A stretch of DNA of 64,000 nucleotides. It comes from Gammaproteobacteria bacterium. Its GTDB lineage: Bacteria > Pseudomonadota > Gammaproteobacteria > Pseudomonadales > Pseudohongiellaceae. A program made the position numbers and the translations under genes. The notes below the pieces were generated by a model. That model was not told the DNA's origin and made no database searches. It saw only the letters and a list, made by a program, of their open reading frames with translations. Positions 1 to 6,414 of this stretch are shown one piece after another (the first letter of the stretch is position 1; every line of letters begins with the position of its first letter). Where the stretch lies: contig JAQWZF010000033.1 in assembly GCA_029253585.1 (NCBI GenBank), positions 1-64,000 on the forward strand, read 5' to 3'.

Positions 1-265
1 CTAACTCCACTTTTTACCAGCTTCGTTTTTTATAGTTGCTTGTTTTTATTGATAACAAGCTTATGTCGGTTACAAACCTTACAACCTTCTGCGCTAACCG
101 TGATGACGCAAGAATCCAAGTCCTTCTAATTCCCCTCAGCAACATAAAGATACTGCTGAAAGTCCACGAAGGTGCTCTGTATGTCTTGCACGCTGCCTAG
201 CTGCTCTTGTGCAGCATGAATGCTTCCATACTTGGCAGTCAGCACTGTGCTCAGTTTGGTGACGT

Positions 266-1123
266 CTAGTTCATCCCATCTACCCATTCATCTTTATTTA
301 ATGTTGCTGTAACTGTCCATTGAGATCTTTTAGGTGTTAGATATTTGGCGATTTTTGGACGGGCTTCTTCAGCTTCCGTATATATCCATTCCTCAATGAC
401 TTTTATCCCATCACCATAAGACTCGATTTCTTGACCATTTCTAACACCAAATTCAAATAGAGAGCCAGCATCGAATCCTAATTGAGATTTTATTTTCCTT
501 CTAATTATCTTTTCCCACAAACCACGGATATATTTTTCGTTTGTAACTTCCAATGTTATTTTTGAATTATAGAATCTTTCTGAAATAGTTTTAAGAAGAT
601 CTATAACATCATTTTTAGGTAAGTACATGAACAAACCTTCAGCAAGTATAAGAATATTATTATTTCCCCTTTTTGTAACCGTGTCGATCCACGAAGCATC
701 TAAAACTGAACAACTTATTAGTTTATAGCTTAGTTGCTCTTTGAGGATGTCTTTTTTAATTTCAATTAATTCAGGTAAATCAAGTTCGATATATTCGCAG
801 TTCTTATTTTTTAGTCTCCAATATCGAGTATCGAAGCCACACCCGAGATTTACTACAGTACAACCTGGGTTTATTGAAATAAACTCATTTGCTATTTCAT
901 CATATTTTCTGGCTCGGAGCGCCTGAGAATTAGTAAGAGCCAATGGTAGTTTTCGGTCGAACAAAAGTTCTCTGTCTTTCTCTGATGCCAATGAGTAAAG
1001 TTTATCCAAACAATACTTTGCCATAGGATCATTGATAATTGGATTCTTTTTTTGTGATTCTATAATGTGACTTCTAAGTGAAGTGGCAATTGAAGTTTTT
1101 GATACGTCTCTTAATTTCAGCAT
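266..1123 (-). CDS. LCM/PPM1-type SAM-dependent methyltransferase
   Basis: This 285-aa protein carries the leucine carboxyl methyltransferase-family (PF04072) pattern: a SAM-binding VVNLGCGFDTRYWRL segment near residues 90-104, YIELDLPELIEIKK at about 111-124 (acidic residue after strand 2) and the family signature AEGLFMYLP around 161-169. Members methylate carboxyl or hydroxyl groups on small molecules or proteins; the substrate here is unknown. The coding sequence is markedly A/T-rich compared with guaA, and it lies on the far side of the guaA-site array, so it is probably acquired. Start ATG at 1121-1123 agrees with the usual N-terminus of the family. No operon partner is visible in the 265 bases to the left edge, which contain only one GTTACAAAC repeat (69-77). 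Confidence 0.8.
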   Translation of the reverse strand: MLKLRDVSKTSIATSLRSHIIESQKKNPIINDPMAKYCLDKLYSLASEKDRELLFDRKLPLALTNSQALRARKYDEIANEFISINPGCTVVNLGCGFDTRYWRLKNKNCEYIELDLPELIEIKKDILKEQLSYKLISCSVLDASWIDTVTKRGNNNILILAEGLFMYLPKNDVIDLLKTISERFYNSKITLEVTNEKYIRGLWEKIIRRKIKSQLGFDAGSLFEFGVRNGQEIESYGDGIKVIEEWIYTEAEEARPKIAKYLTPKRSQWTVTATLNKDEWVDGMN

Positions 1124-1384
1124 GTTATCTAATGTTGCGATTGCTTGCCGCTGACAGGTACTAACAAGTTAACTATTACCGCTCTGAAAATCCATTGCTT
1201 TCTTATCCCCATATCCCCACTGCCTTTTCCCAAGGCGCAAAGACACAATACCTGAAGAATCGATAATTCTTAGTAGTAGCGAGACTTTACAAGTTTGTTT
1301 ACAAGAATTGCAGAAAAAAGCTGGATTACAAGTAGTTTATAAGTGGCAGAAGTCAGCAAATATGGGGCTTACAGCCTATGTCAC

Positions 1385-1404
1385 TATTCCCACTCAACAG
1401 TAGG
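1385..1404 (-). repeat. guaA-like att core, copy 1
   Basis: Plus strand reads TATTCCCACTCAACAGTAGG, matching the guaA 3' end (TTGAGTGGGAATA in guaA sense). It is followed at +38 by AACAATGG and at +66 by GTTTGTAAC, the same layout as copy 2, which argues for an integrase site rather than a chance match. Confidence 0.75.
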
Positions 1405-1423
1405 GTTAGAAAAAACTCGTAAG

Positions 1424-1540
1424 AACAATGGTTTACAAGGGGCATTTTGTAGTTTGTAACTCTTACCTTTTATTTTTGTTCTGCCCATTAAACCAATTCC
1501 TCTGTTGTATCAGTAACTTAGCGACTTGTAAGTTACAAAC
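1424..1540. repeat. Arm-type repeats next to att copy 1
   Basis: AACAATGG (1424-1431), GTTTGTAAC (1452-1460) and the inverted GTTACAAAC (1532-1540) cluster on the guaA side of core 1. The same nonamer family occurs at 69-77, 3140-3148 and 3238-3245 (partial). Such clustered short repeats at fixed distance from a core are typical of integrase arm-binding sites; the assignment is inference. Confidence 0.55.
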
Positions 1541-1571
1541 ATTGTAACCATTTCATCAATTTTCCTTTACA

Positions 1572-1895
1572 ATGTATTCTCGACCCAAGATTCTAGTTTG
1601 GGCTGACTACCCGTTCAACTTGGTACCATACACAATACGAGGACAGTTTTTTTTGCTTAAACATAAGACTCAAAAAAACAAGAACGGGGTAGTTCATTAC
1701 TGGATATCGGAAAAGAAAAGCAACGCCTTGTTGTTCTTGCATGGCGCCACGATGGATCATGATCTATTCAAAGAACAAATAGACTATTTTCTTAGTGGCT
1801 TTTCAGTTATCACAATAGATCTGCCGTCGCATGGCTTATCAACGCCATATTCGAATTTTAGCCTGGAAGATTCTGCCGAAGTTGTCATTCGATAA
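1572..1895 (+). pseudogene. Truncated alpha/beta hydrolase (N-terminal fragment)
   Basis: The 107-aa frame begins with ATG and encodes the first part of an alpha/beta hydrolase: LLFLHGATMDHDLF (oxyanion HG loop, about residues 54-67) and VITIDLPSHGLS (about 76-87). It ends at a TAA just before the point where the nucleophile elbow (GHSMGG-type) should appear; the following sequence shows no such motif in any frame. Full-length relatives run about 250-280 aa, so this is less than half a protein and lacks the catalytic triad. It lies in the unit between att cores 1 and 2. Probably a dead gene truncated during element rearrangement. Confidence 0.7.
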
Positions 1896-2326
1896 CTTAT
1901 TCAAATTTACTTGCGAAGACGTAAAAACAAAACGTTTGATAGATATTCATTTTACTAAGGCTATAAGCCTATAAATTTCTTTACTTTAAAAAACTATTGT
2001 CACATTAATTTCGCGCTTATTTCAGATCATATTGAACCTTTTTGAATGCTTGGGTAAGACAGAGGAACGAACTGCTAACTATGAGGAGTGATGACTGCTT
2101 ATAGCAATGGTGATTGCGTAAAGTTTATTAGTATGAAGGTGTGATGGTTACTTGCCGTTTATCAAGAGTTTTTCTTGGGGTGGGCGAGAGTTGCTTTAGG
2201 GGTGCGGTGATTCTGAATGAATAGTATGCGCAATACTGAGTGCAATGCTGTAATATTTACGACTCATACCCATCATTTCAAGATGGTTTGAAAGAAATGA
2301 TCACATTGTTACTAGAGGAGAAAGTA
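1896..2326. other. A/T-rich intergenic stretch
   Basis: After the truncated hydrolase the sequence is A/T-rich with frequent stops in all frames. I see no RNA gene, repeat or recognisable gene remnant. It ends with the ribosome binding site of the next gene (GAGGAG at 2316-2321). Confidence 0.5.
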
Positions 2327-2746
2327 ATGCAACAAAAATACAAAGTTTTATCTTTTGCAATCGTAGCAGCGTTATACATATTCTTGGTTCCATCAACCAG
2401 TCATGCAAATTTTAGGACCACACACACTCCCGGAGAAACCGTAGGTCCCCAATCTCGTGCACCAATCCCGCATGCGAGTGGTAAGAGTGGGTCGCAAAGT
2501 GATTGCGAGAAAAAAATGATCCAGGCAGAAGGATGGTATGCGGAAGGGAAGTCATTCAGGAAGAAAATACGAGAGATGGGCTTGGGTTATGTTACTCGTT
2601 ATATTCAGTCAGCTGGCGGTTATTGTTATTACTATAAAGGCGGCACTAGCAGTGGTCAGAGTGGCCCGAATACATGGAGATACGACCCGTCTCCAAACGG
2701 TGTTCTATATAGATGTGATCAAATAGAACGACATGGATGTGGCTGA
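2327..2746 (+). CDS. Secreted orphan protein with four cysteines
   Basis: The start is ATG 2327, chosen because GAGGAG lies 5 bases upstream and because a signal peptide begins there (MQQKYKVLSFAIVAALYIFL, cleavage likely after SHA). A longer frame starts at 2240 but has no ribosome site. The mature part of about 110 aa has the cysteines in SDCEKK, GGYCYYY, YRCDQ and a terminal HGCG, which could form two disulfides in the periplasm. I do not recognise a family. It is the sole intact gene in the unit between att cores 1 and 2, so it is likely cargo. A weak hairpin with a T-run at about 2885-2930 may terminate it. Confidence 0.6.
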   Translation: MQQKYKVLSFAIVAALYIFLVPSTSHANFRTTHTPGETVGPQSRAPIPHASGKSGSQSDCEKKMIQAEGWYAEGKSFRKKIREMGLGYVTRYIQSAGGYCYYYKGGTSSGQSGPNTWRYDPSPNGVLYRCDQIERHGCG

Positions 2747-3070
2747 GTCTCTGCATAACTGATTGCGTACAATGAAAGTGTTTACGACACTTATCTCCAC
2801 CAGTTCCTGACGTATTGCCCGATGCGTCTAACTTCTGAACCTTGCTCATAAAGCTGGGTCTTACGTTCAAGAAAGTTTGCTAGAGCTTAAGTGGCTACTT
2901 TAAGTCACTTAGGTTCTTAGCTTTTTTATGCAGTACCTGCCTTTATTAATCACAAAATCCTTTTTGTGATTTCATTGATTGAATCTTTTCATCCTATTTA
3001 AGTCAAAGCTTTATCCCACAACACTTATTCTGTTTACACCTCGTATAGTCTTCTTGTCTGAGAAGAATAA

Positions 3071-3092
3071 CTACTCCCACTCAATAGCAGGG
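3071..3092 (-). repeat. guaA-like att core, copy 2
   Basis: Plus strand contains ACTCCCACTCAATAGCAGGG. AACAATGG follows at +39 and GTTTGTAAC at +67 from the core start, nearly identical spacing to copy 1. Confidence 0.75.
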
Positions 3093-3111
3093 CCGCATTT
3101 AACCGAATAAA

Positions 3112-3245
3112 AACAATGGGTTACAGGCGCGATTAGCTGGTTTGTAACTGCCTTGCAAGAATCAAACTCTTTGACCTCAAAATTTGCGTGGCTAACCTAC
3201 AAAAAATCAAACAGGTACCGTTTGCCCACCTACAAACTTTGTAAC
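3112..3245. repeat. Arm-type repeats next to att copy 2
   Basis: AACAATGG (3112-3119), GTTTGTAAC (3140-3148) and CTACAAACTTTGTAAC (3230-3245) follow core 2 with the spacing seen at core 1. Likely integrase or excisionase arm sites of the same family. Confidence 0.55.
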
Positions 3246-3561
3246 TGCGGCGTGAATTTACATTGTCGCACCGTGCGACGGCTATTGCGGTTAGATCTGG
3301 CAATGTTGGGCGCTTATGAACATGAGATCAACGATCGGTTCAGCGACAAGATCATCATGCCGGGGGGGATAAGACAAATTAACCACGTTTTTCTGCCGAT
3401 TACCAAGTATCTTCCCAGCATTGCCTTTCTCGGCGCACCGAATTTCCCTCAAATCTCAATAAAATGTAGCGCTCATTCAATCCCTGGCAGGGTGCCACAG
3501 GCCTGAATTCGTGGTTATCTGTTGTTCCGGGCGAGGCCATACCCATCAAAGAGTGCTTATG

Positions 3562-3740
3562 TCAGAAAAGCTGGGACGAGTGTTCAAAAAAATCTGATGG
3601 TAGTGATCGGTTTCTGGTCTGGGAAGCTTCGACCAGTCCCTGATGCTTCTGGATCTTGTGTATCACTTCCTCATCCTCAATACAGGCGATGACCTTCAAC
3701 TTTCCCCCGCAAATCTCCCGCACGACAATCGGCTGCTTTC
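3562..3740 (-). pseudogene. IS91-family transposase C-terminal remnant
   Basis: Translated on the minus strand from about 3740 to the stop at 3562-3564, the sequence reads KQPIVVREICGGKLKVIACI followed by EDEEVIHKIQKHQGLVEAS. This matches the C-terminal segment of IS91-type Y2 transposases, where a CGG-K/R-L-x-V/I-I-A-x-I segment precedes EDP-x-VI-x-KIL-x-HLGL. In-frame stops lie immediately upstream (TGA and TAA around 3738-3747), so only the tail is left. No terminal sequences of an IS are evident. It marks past mobile-element traffic inside the unit between att cores 2 and 3. Confidence 0.6.
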
Positions 3741-3880
3741 ACAGTTAGTATTCAAGATCAGACATGGCCTTTGTAGAGGATTCGATCTGGGAAGAGAGAC
3801 CCCTCGTAACTAGGTCGCTACCTTGAGACAGTGAAGGATACCATTCTGCTGGATCTGGCACTTGGACCTGTCTCCTAAGA

Positions 3881-4948
3881 TTAAAACGAATCTTCGTACG
3901 GAGATGAAGTACCGTCCATCAGTTGATCAATCACACGAACAATGGCATCGGCGATCTCTTGCGGCACTTCTTCCTGCAGAAAATGCCCTGCTTCGGTTTC
4001 TGTCACTGGCGCATCCGGAAAATTTGATTTCATTGCACCAAGCCCCTTTCCAATGATGGGGTCATTCAACCCCCAGACGATCTCGGCAGGTACCTTGAGG
4101 CCAGCCACATAGTCTTCGATAACCTGCATCTGGGGCGTGCTCGGGTGATCCGGCCCATCAGTTACCATTCGCATCAGTGCAAGCGGTGCCTTACTGTTTC
4201 CACTGTCTTCCAGTGGTCGTCCGTAAAGTTCTGAAACCTCGGCTGGAATCGAAGTGGGGTCTCCCTGCATGTTGGGGAGTTGCTCAAAGATCGACAGCAG
4301 ACCTTCCAAGAAAAACTCGCCGAGTATTGGCGTTTTGACCATAGCGTGTGCCTGGGATAGATCAAACTGCTCTGTCGGGGCATTAAAACCCGTATTCATA
4401 GCAACCAGGCCTTTCAGGATGTCCGGTTTAAGTGCCAGTGCGCCCATACCTACCGGTCCGCCCCAGTCCTGTCCGACATAGACCACCTGATTGATCTGCA
4501 ACTGCTCAAGTACACTGGCCATCCAGCGCATGTGGTTATCCAATGTATGTTCACTTGCTGGAATCTTGCTAGAGAAACCAAGACCGACCATCGTCGGCAT
4601 GATGACGCGTACCTGGTCTGTCGGCAGTGCAGCCGCAACCTTGCGGTAAAGGAAACCCGAGGTCGGGTTGCCGTGCTGAAGATAGACGGGAAAACCTGAA
4701 CCTACTTCCAGTACATGCACTTTAACGCCCGGTTCCACCTCAACGAGATAACTCTTGTATTCATCGTTGACAAATTTAGCCGCGTAATCGGGCAAGGGGT
4801 AAGCTTCGAACGTCCCAGCGTCGAGCATGACCGTCCCCTCACCAATAACGGGGACCCGTTCACCATCACGGGTTATTACTAATGCGATCAGCAGCAGCAC
4901 CGAAAAAACAAGGCCAAACGCAATTCAAGAAAACTTAATGATCTTCAT
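3881..4948 (-). pseudogene. Haloalkane dehalogenase-like hydrolase with an in-frame TGA in its membrane anchor
   Basis: The long open part (3881-4900) has the haloalkane dehalogenase pattern: HGNPTSGFLYR with the halide-binding Asn, GQDWGGPVG with the nucleophile Asp followed by Trp, and EAGHFLQEE with the catalytic His. Such enzymes cleave carbon-halogen bonds. The natural start is very likely ATG 4946-4948, which overlaps the end of the EF-hand gene; from there the frame reads MKIIKFS, a TGA (4925-4927), then IAFGLVFSVLLLIALVI, a clear membrane anchor. A GTG at 4898-4900 is the next possible start but would begin inside the hydrophobic segment. A CGA-to-TGA change is the simplest cause. The catalytic domain is otherwise intact, so re-initiation could still give product. 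Confidence 0.75.
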
Positions 4949-5258
4949 GTTCAGCCCTCTTTGTCATGAGTTCCGACCAGGCAACGACACCATCACCATC
5001 CCGGTCTGCTGTGTTGAAAGCCCGGTTATATGCGCCAAATCGCTTGACCATGGCAGCACGACCAATCTTGTGTTCGGCGTTGGCATCAATCAAGGCAGGA
5101 AACTCGCTGGAATCTAGTGACCCACTACCGTCCCGATCAGCAGCCTGGAAATTGGCCGTTACGATCGCCATTGGATTCTTTTCTTCAGCGTGCATCCCAA
5201 TACCCGTAAATGACAACACTAGGACAAACAAAGCCCTGTTACCAAAACTCAAATTCAT
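4935..5258 (-). CDS. Secreted EF-hand calcium-binding protein
   Basis: A 107-aa protein with a signal peptide (MNLSFGNRALFVLVLSFTGI, cleavage about residue 24) and two canonical EF-hand loops: DRDGSGSLDSSE and DRDGDGVVAWSE, each with Asp at positions 1, 3 and 5 and Glu at 12. It should bind two calcium ions in the periplasm. A strong ribosome site (GGAGGCTCC) precedes ATG 5256-5258. Its last 14 bases overlap the ATG of the dehalogenase-like gene (4946-4948), so the pair was built as a translationally coupled unit. The promoter must lie across att core 3, since the core is only about 32 bases upstream. Confidence 0.8.
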   Translation of the reverse strand: MNLSFGNRALFVLVLSFTGIGMHAEEKNPMAIVTANFQAADRDGSGSLDSSEFPALIDANAEHKIGRAAMVKRFGAYNRAFNTADRDGDGVVAWSELMTKRAEHEDH

Positions 5259-5290
5259 TCAGGAGCCTCCTCTATTTTAGCGCAACCCTA

Positions 5291-5309
5291 TTACTCCCAC
5301 TCAATAGTG
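5291..5309 (-). repeat. guaA-like att core, copy 3
   Basis: Plus strand TTACTCCCACTCAATAGTG. It is immediately followed by a CGTCA-TTA-TGACG inverted repeat (5310-5322), and the downstream region has a different pair of flanking repeats (ACTGTGTAAC at 5391 and its complement GTTACACAGT at 5471) than copies 1 and 2. Confidence 0.7.
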
Positions 5310-5390
5310 ACGTCATTATGACGCTCTAATAAAGTCAATATTATCAATACTTTATGGCTCTTTTTTTCTTTCGTTAATTTACTGTGTAAC

Positions 5391-5480
5391 ATTTGTGTAA
5401 GTATATACTCTCTTTTTTAATCTTCTTCTCTTAAAAATTATCTTTAATATCAACAAACTTCCATTCTCTTGTTACACAGT
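5391..5480. repeat. Perfect 10-bp inverted repeat near att copy 3
   Basis: ACTGTGTAAC at 5391-5400 and its exact complement GTTACACAGT at 5471-5480 flank an A/T-rich 70-bp stretch between core 3 and the orphan gene. They resemble the GTTACAAAC arm repeats but differ in sequence, so they may belong to a related integrase. The gap 5310-5490 holds nothing else I recognise. Confidence 0.45.
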
Positions 5481-5490
5481 GTGCAACTTT

Positions 5491-5685
5491 TTAAACATAA
5501 AAAGATTCGAAGTGTTGCTCTCTATCATCTTTAAGCATTCCAGCTGTCTCATCCATAAATCTGTTTCTATCTTCCCTAGTTTTAAACACCCAAATACAAA
5601 CTGTGTCTTTACCGTGATAGATCGCTTTTAACTCATCATCGATATCGCAAATCTCTTGCGGAATATCTGTTTTAATACAAATCAT
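5491..5685 (-). CDS. 64-aa orphan protein, sole cargo of a 0.4-kb islet
   Basis: Start chosen at ATG 5683-5685 (MICIKTDIPQEICDIDDELK...); a TTG further out lies inside att core 4 and would add only residues encoded by the repeat. The att core supplies GTGGGAATAGA before the ATG, a possible ribosome site. The protein is acidic, soluble and has no signal peptide; features are TDIPQEICDIDDEL near the N-terminus and VCIWVFKTREDRNRFMDET in the middle, suggesting a small alpha/beta fold. I do not recognise it. It is the only gene between att cores 3 and 4. Confidence 0.6.
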   Translation of the reverse strand: MICIKTDIPQEICDIDDELKAIYHGKDTVCIWVFKTREDRNRFMDETAGMLKDDREQHFESFYV

Positions 5686-5687
5686 TC

Positions 5688-5707
5688 TATTCCCACTCAA
5701 TAATAGA
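5688..5707 (-). repeat. guaA-like att core, copy 4
   Basis: Plus strand TATTCCCACTCAATAATAG. It lies between the start of the 64-aa orphan gene (5685) and the end of the methyltransferase gene (5738). In the orphan's direction it supplies GTGGGAATAGA just upstream of the ATG. Confidence 0.7.
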
Positions 5708-5713
5708 CATGAA

Positions 5714-5738
5714 AAAACCCCAGCGTTTATAAGGGTTT
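5714..5738 (-). terminator. Terminator of the islet methyltransferase
   Basis: In the minus direction AAACCC (5738-5733) pairs with GGGTTT (5720-5715) across a 12-base loop, followed by more T residues. It overlaps the stop codon of the methyltransferase gene and lies between it and att core 4. Confidence 0.6.
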
Positions 5739-6361
5739 CAGAGCGGTTTCTTAGCTATCAAAAAAAGACTAGCAGTAGAATCTGGTTCCCATCGATAATC
5801 GATGAGAAAGCCTGCCTGGGTAATAGCTGTTTCAAGCTCTTCTCCTGAGAAAAATTTTACTGATGGAGCAATACCCAATCGATTAGCAATAGGTAATAGA
5901 TATCTCAAGAAGATTGATGTATTGGCAAGACAAGGCGTACTGGAAACAAAAAACCCTCCTGGTTCTAACAATTCATGCACCTTAGCCATGATTTTCTGCT
6001 TATCTTCTACCAAATGAAGGATATTTAAACCTAGAACAGCATTAAACGATTTACTAGCAGCCTCCAAATTCTCAATTGTAGTTAGTTCAAAAGTAATATT
6101 TTCGATGCCTGATAAACGAGCTTTTTCTCTAGCGATTTCCAGCATATTCTCTGAAAAATCCGTAGCCAATATATGGTTTACATACGATGCGTGTGCAATT
6201 GCGGTGGAACCAGTTCCGCAACCGAATTCAAGCACTTTCATGTTTGGTTTAAAGTATTCTTGCGTAACCTGCAATTTCTTCTGATAAACGATCTCATTTT
6301 TAACTGGTGACTTGGCGTAACGCTTTGCAATCCAATTCCATATCCTAGGAGTTTGAGTCAT
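5738..6361 (-). CDS. Class I SAM-dependent methyltransferase
   Basis: The 207-aa protein has the class I methyltransferase motifs: MKVLEFGCGTGSTAIA (motif I, about residues 38-53), HILATDFSENMLEIAREKA (motif II with the ribose-binding Asp, about 62-80) and FNAVLGLNILHLVED (motif IV, about 106-120). Small-molecule methyltransferases of the Methyltransf_11/25 group look like this; the substrate is not deducible. ATG 6359-6361 lies 35 bases from the guaA stop codon, across which an upstream AAGGAATATATAGT provides a ribosome site. It is the only gene of the unit between att core 4 and guaA, and is more A/T-rich than guaA. A terminator follows immediately. Confidence 0.8.
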   Translation of the reverse strand: MTQTPRIWNWIAKRYAKSPVKNEIVYQKKLQVTQEYFKPNMKVLEFGCGTGSTAIAHASYVNHILATDFSENMLEIAREKARLSGIENITFELTTIENLEAASKSFNAVLGLNILHLVEDKQKIMAKVHELLEPGGFFVSSTPCLANTSIFLRYLLPIANRLGIAPSVKFFSGEELETAITQAGFLIDYRWEPDSTASLFLIAKKPL

Positions 6362-6396
6362 ACTATATATTCCTTACCTACTTATTCTAATTTCAA

Positions 6397-6414
6397 TCAT
6401 TCCCACTCGATAGT
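6397..6414 (-). repeat. guaA 3' end serving as the native att core (copy 5)
   Basis: The last codons of guaA (ACTATCGAGTGGGAATGA in gene sense, encoding TIEWE-stop) are the sequence repeated downstream. This copy has C where the four others have T before GAGTGGGA, suggesting the other cores came with elements from different hosts. Confidence 0.8.

Larger units (their letters stand above)
1124..1571. other. Gene-poor stretch with att core 1 and an open 3' ORF fragment
   Basis: The 448 bases contain the core and arm repeats listed separately. On the plus strand a frame is open from about 1184 to a TAG at 1401-1403 inside the att core; it reads protein-like (for example KAGLQVVYKWQKSANMGL) but lacks a start codon and I do not recognise it. 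It could be the 3' end of a lost element gene. Confidence 0.4.
2747..3561. other. Gene-free stretch containing att copy 2
   Basis: About 815 bases with an imperfect palindrome at 2885-2910 (CTTAAGTG...CACTTAG), att core 2 (3071-3092) and its arm repeats. A frame at 3153-3506 has no ATG (TTG start), no ribosome site and no family features, so I do not call a gene. The right end merges into the transposase remnant. Confidence 0.5.
1386..6414. mobile_element. Tandem array of guaA-site islets (remnant integrative elements)
   Basis: Four copies of a sequence matching the last codons of guaA lie downstream of the intact gene, at about 1386, 3072, 5292 and 5689, with the fifth copy being the guaA 3' end itself (6397-6414). 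All share TCCCACTC on the plus strand (GAGTGGGA in guaA sense). The four intervals are about 1.7, 2.2, 0.4 and 0.7 kb and contain unrelated cargo on both strands. Integrases that insert at the 3' end of guaA and regenerate it are known for genomic islands; that the array arose this way is inference. No integrase gene is present in the window, so it may lie to the left or have been lost. A, T-rich cargo genes contrast with the neighbouring guaBA. Confidence 0.75.

Noticed and set aside
3153..3506. 117-codon open frame on the plus strand after att copy 2
   Set aside because: TTG start, no ribosome site, no family features; it overlaps arm repeats and non-coding-looking sequence.
1386..6414. Integron cassette array
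   Set aside because: The repeats lack the paired R and L core sites and palindromic arms of attC and instead match the guaA 3' end; no integron integrase is visible.
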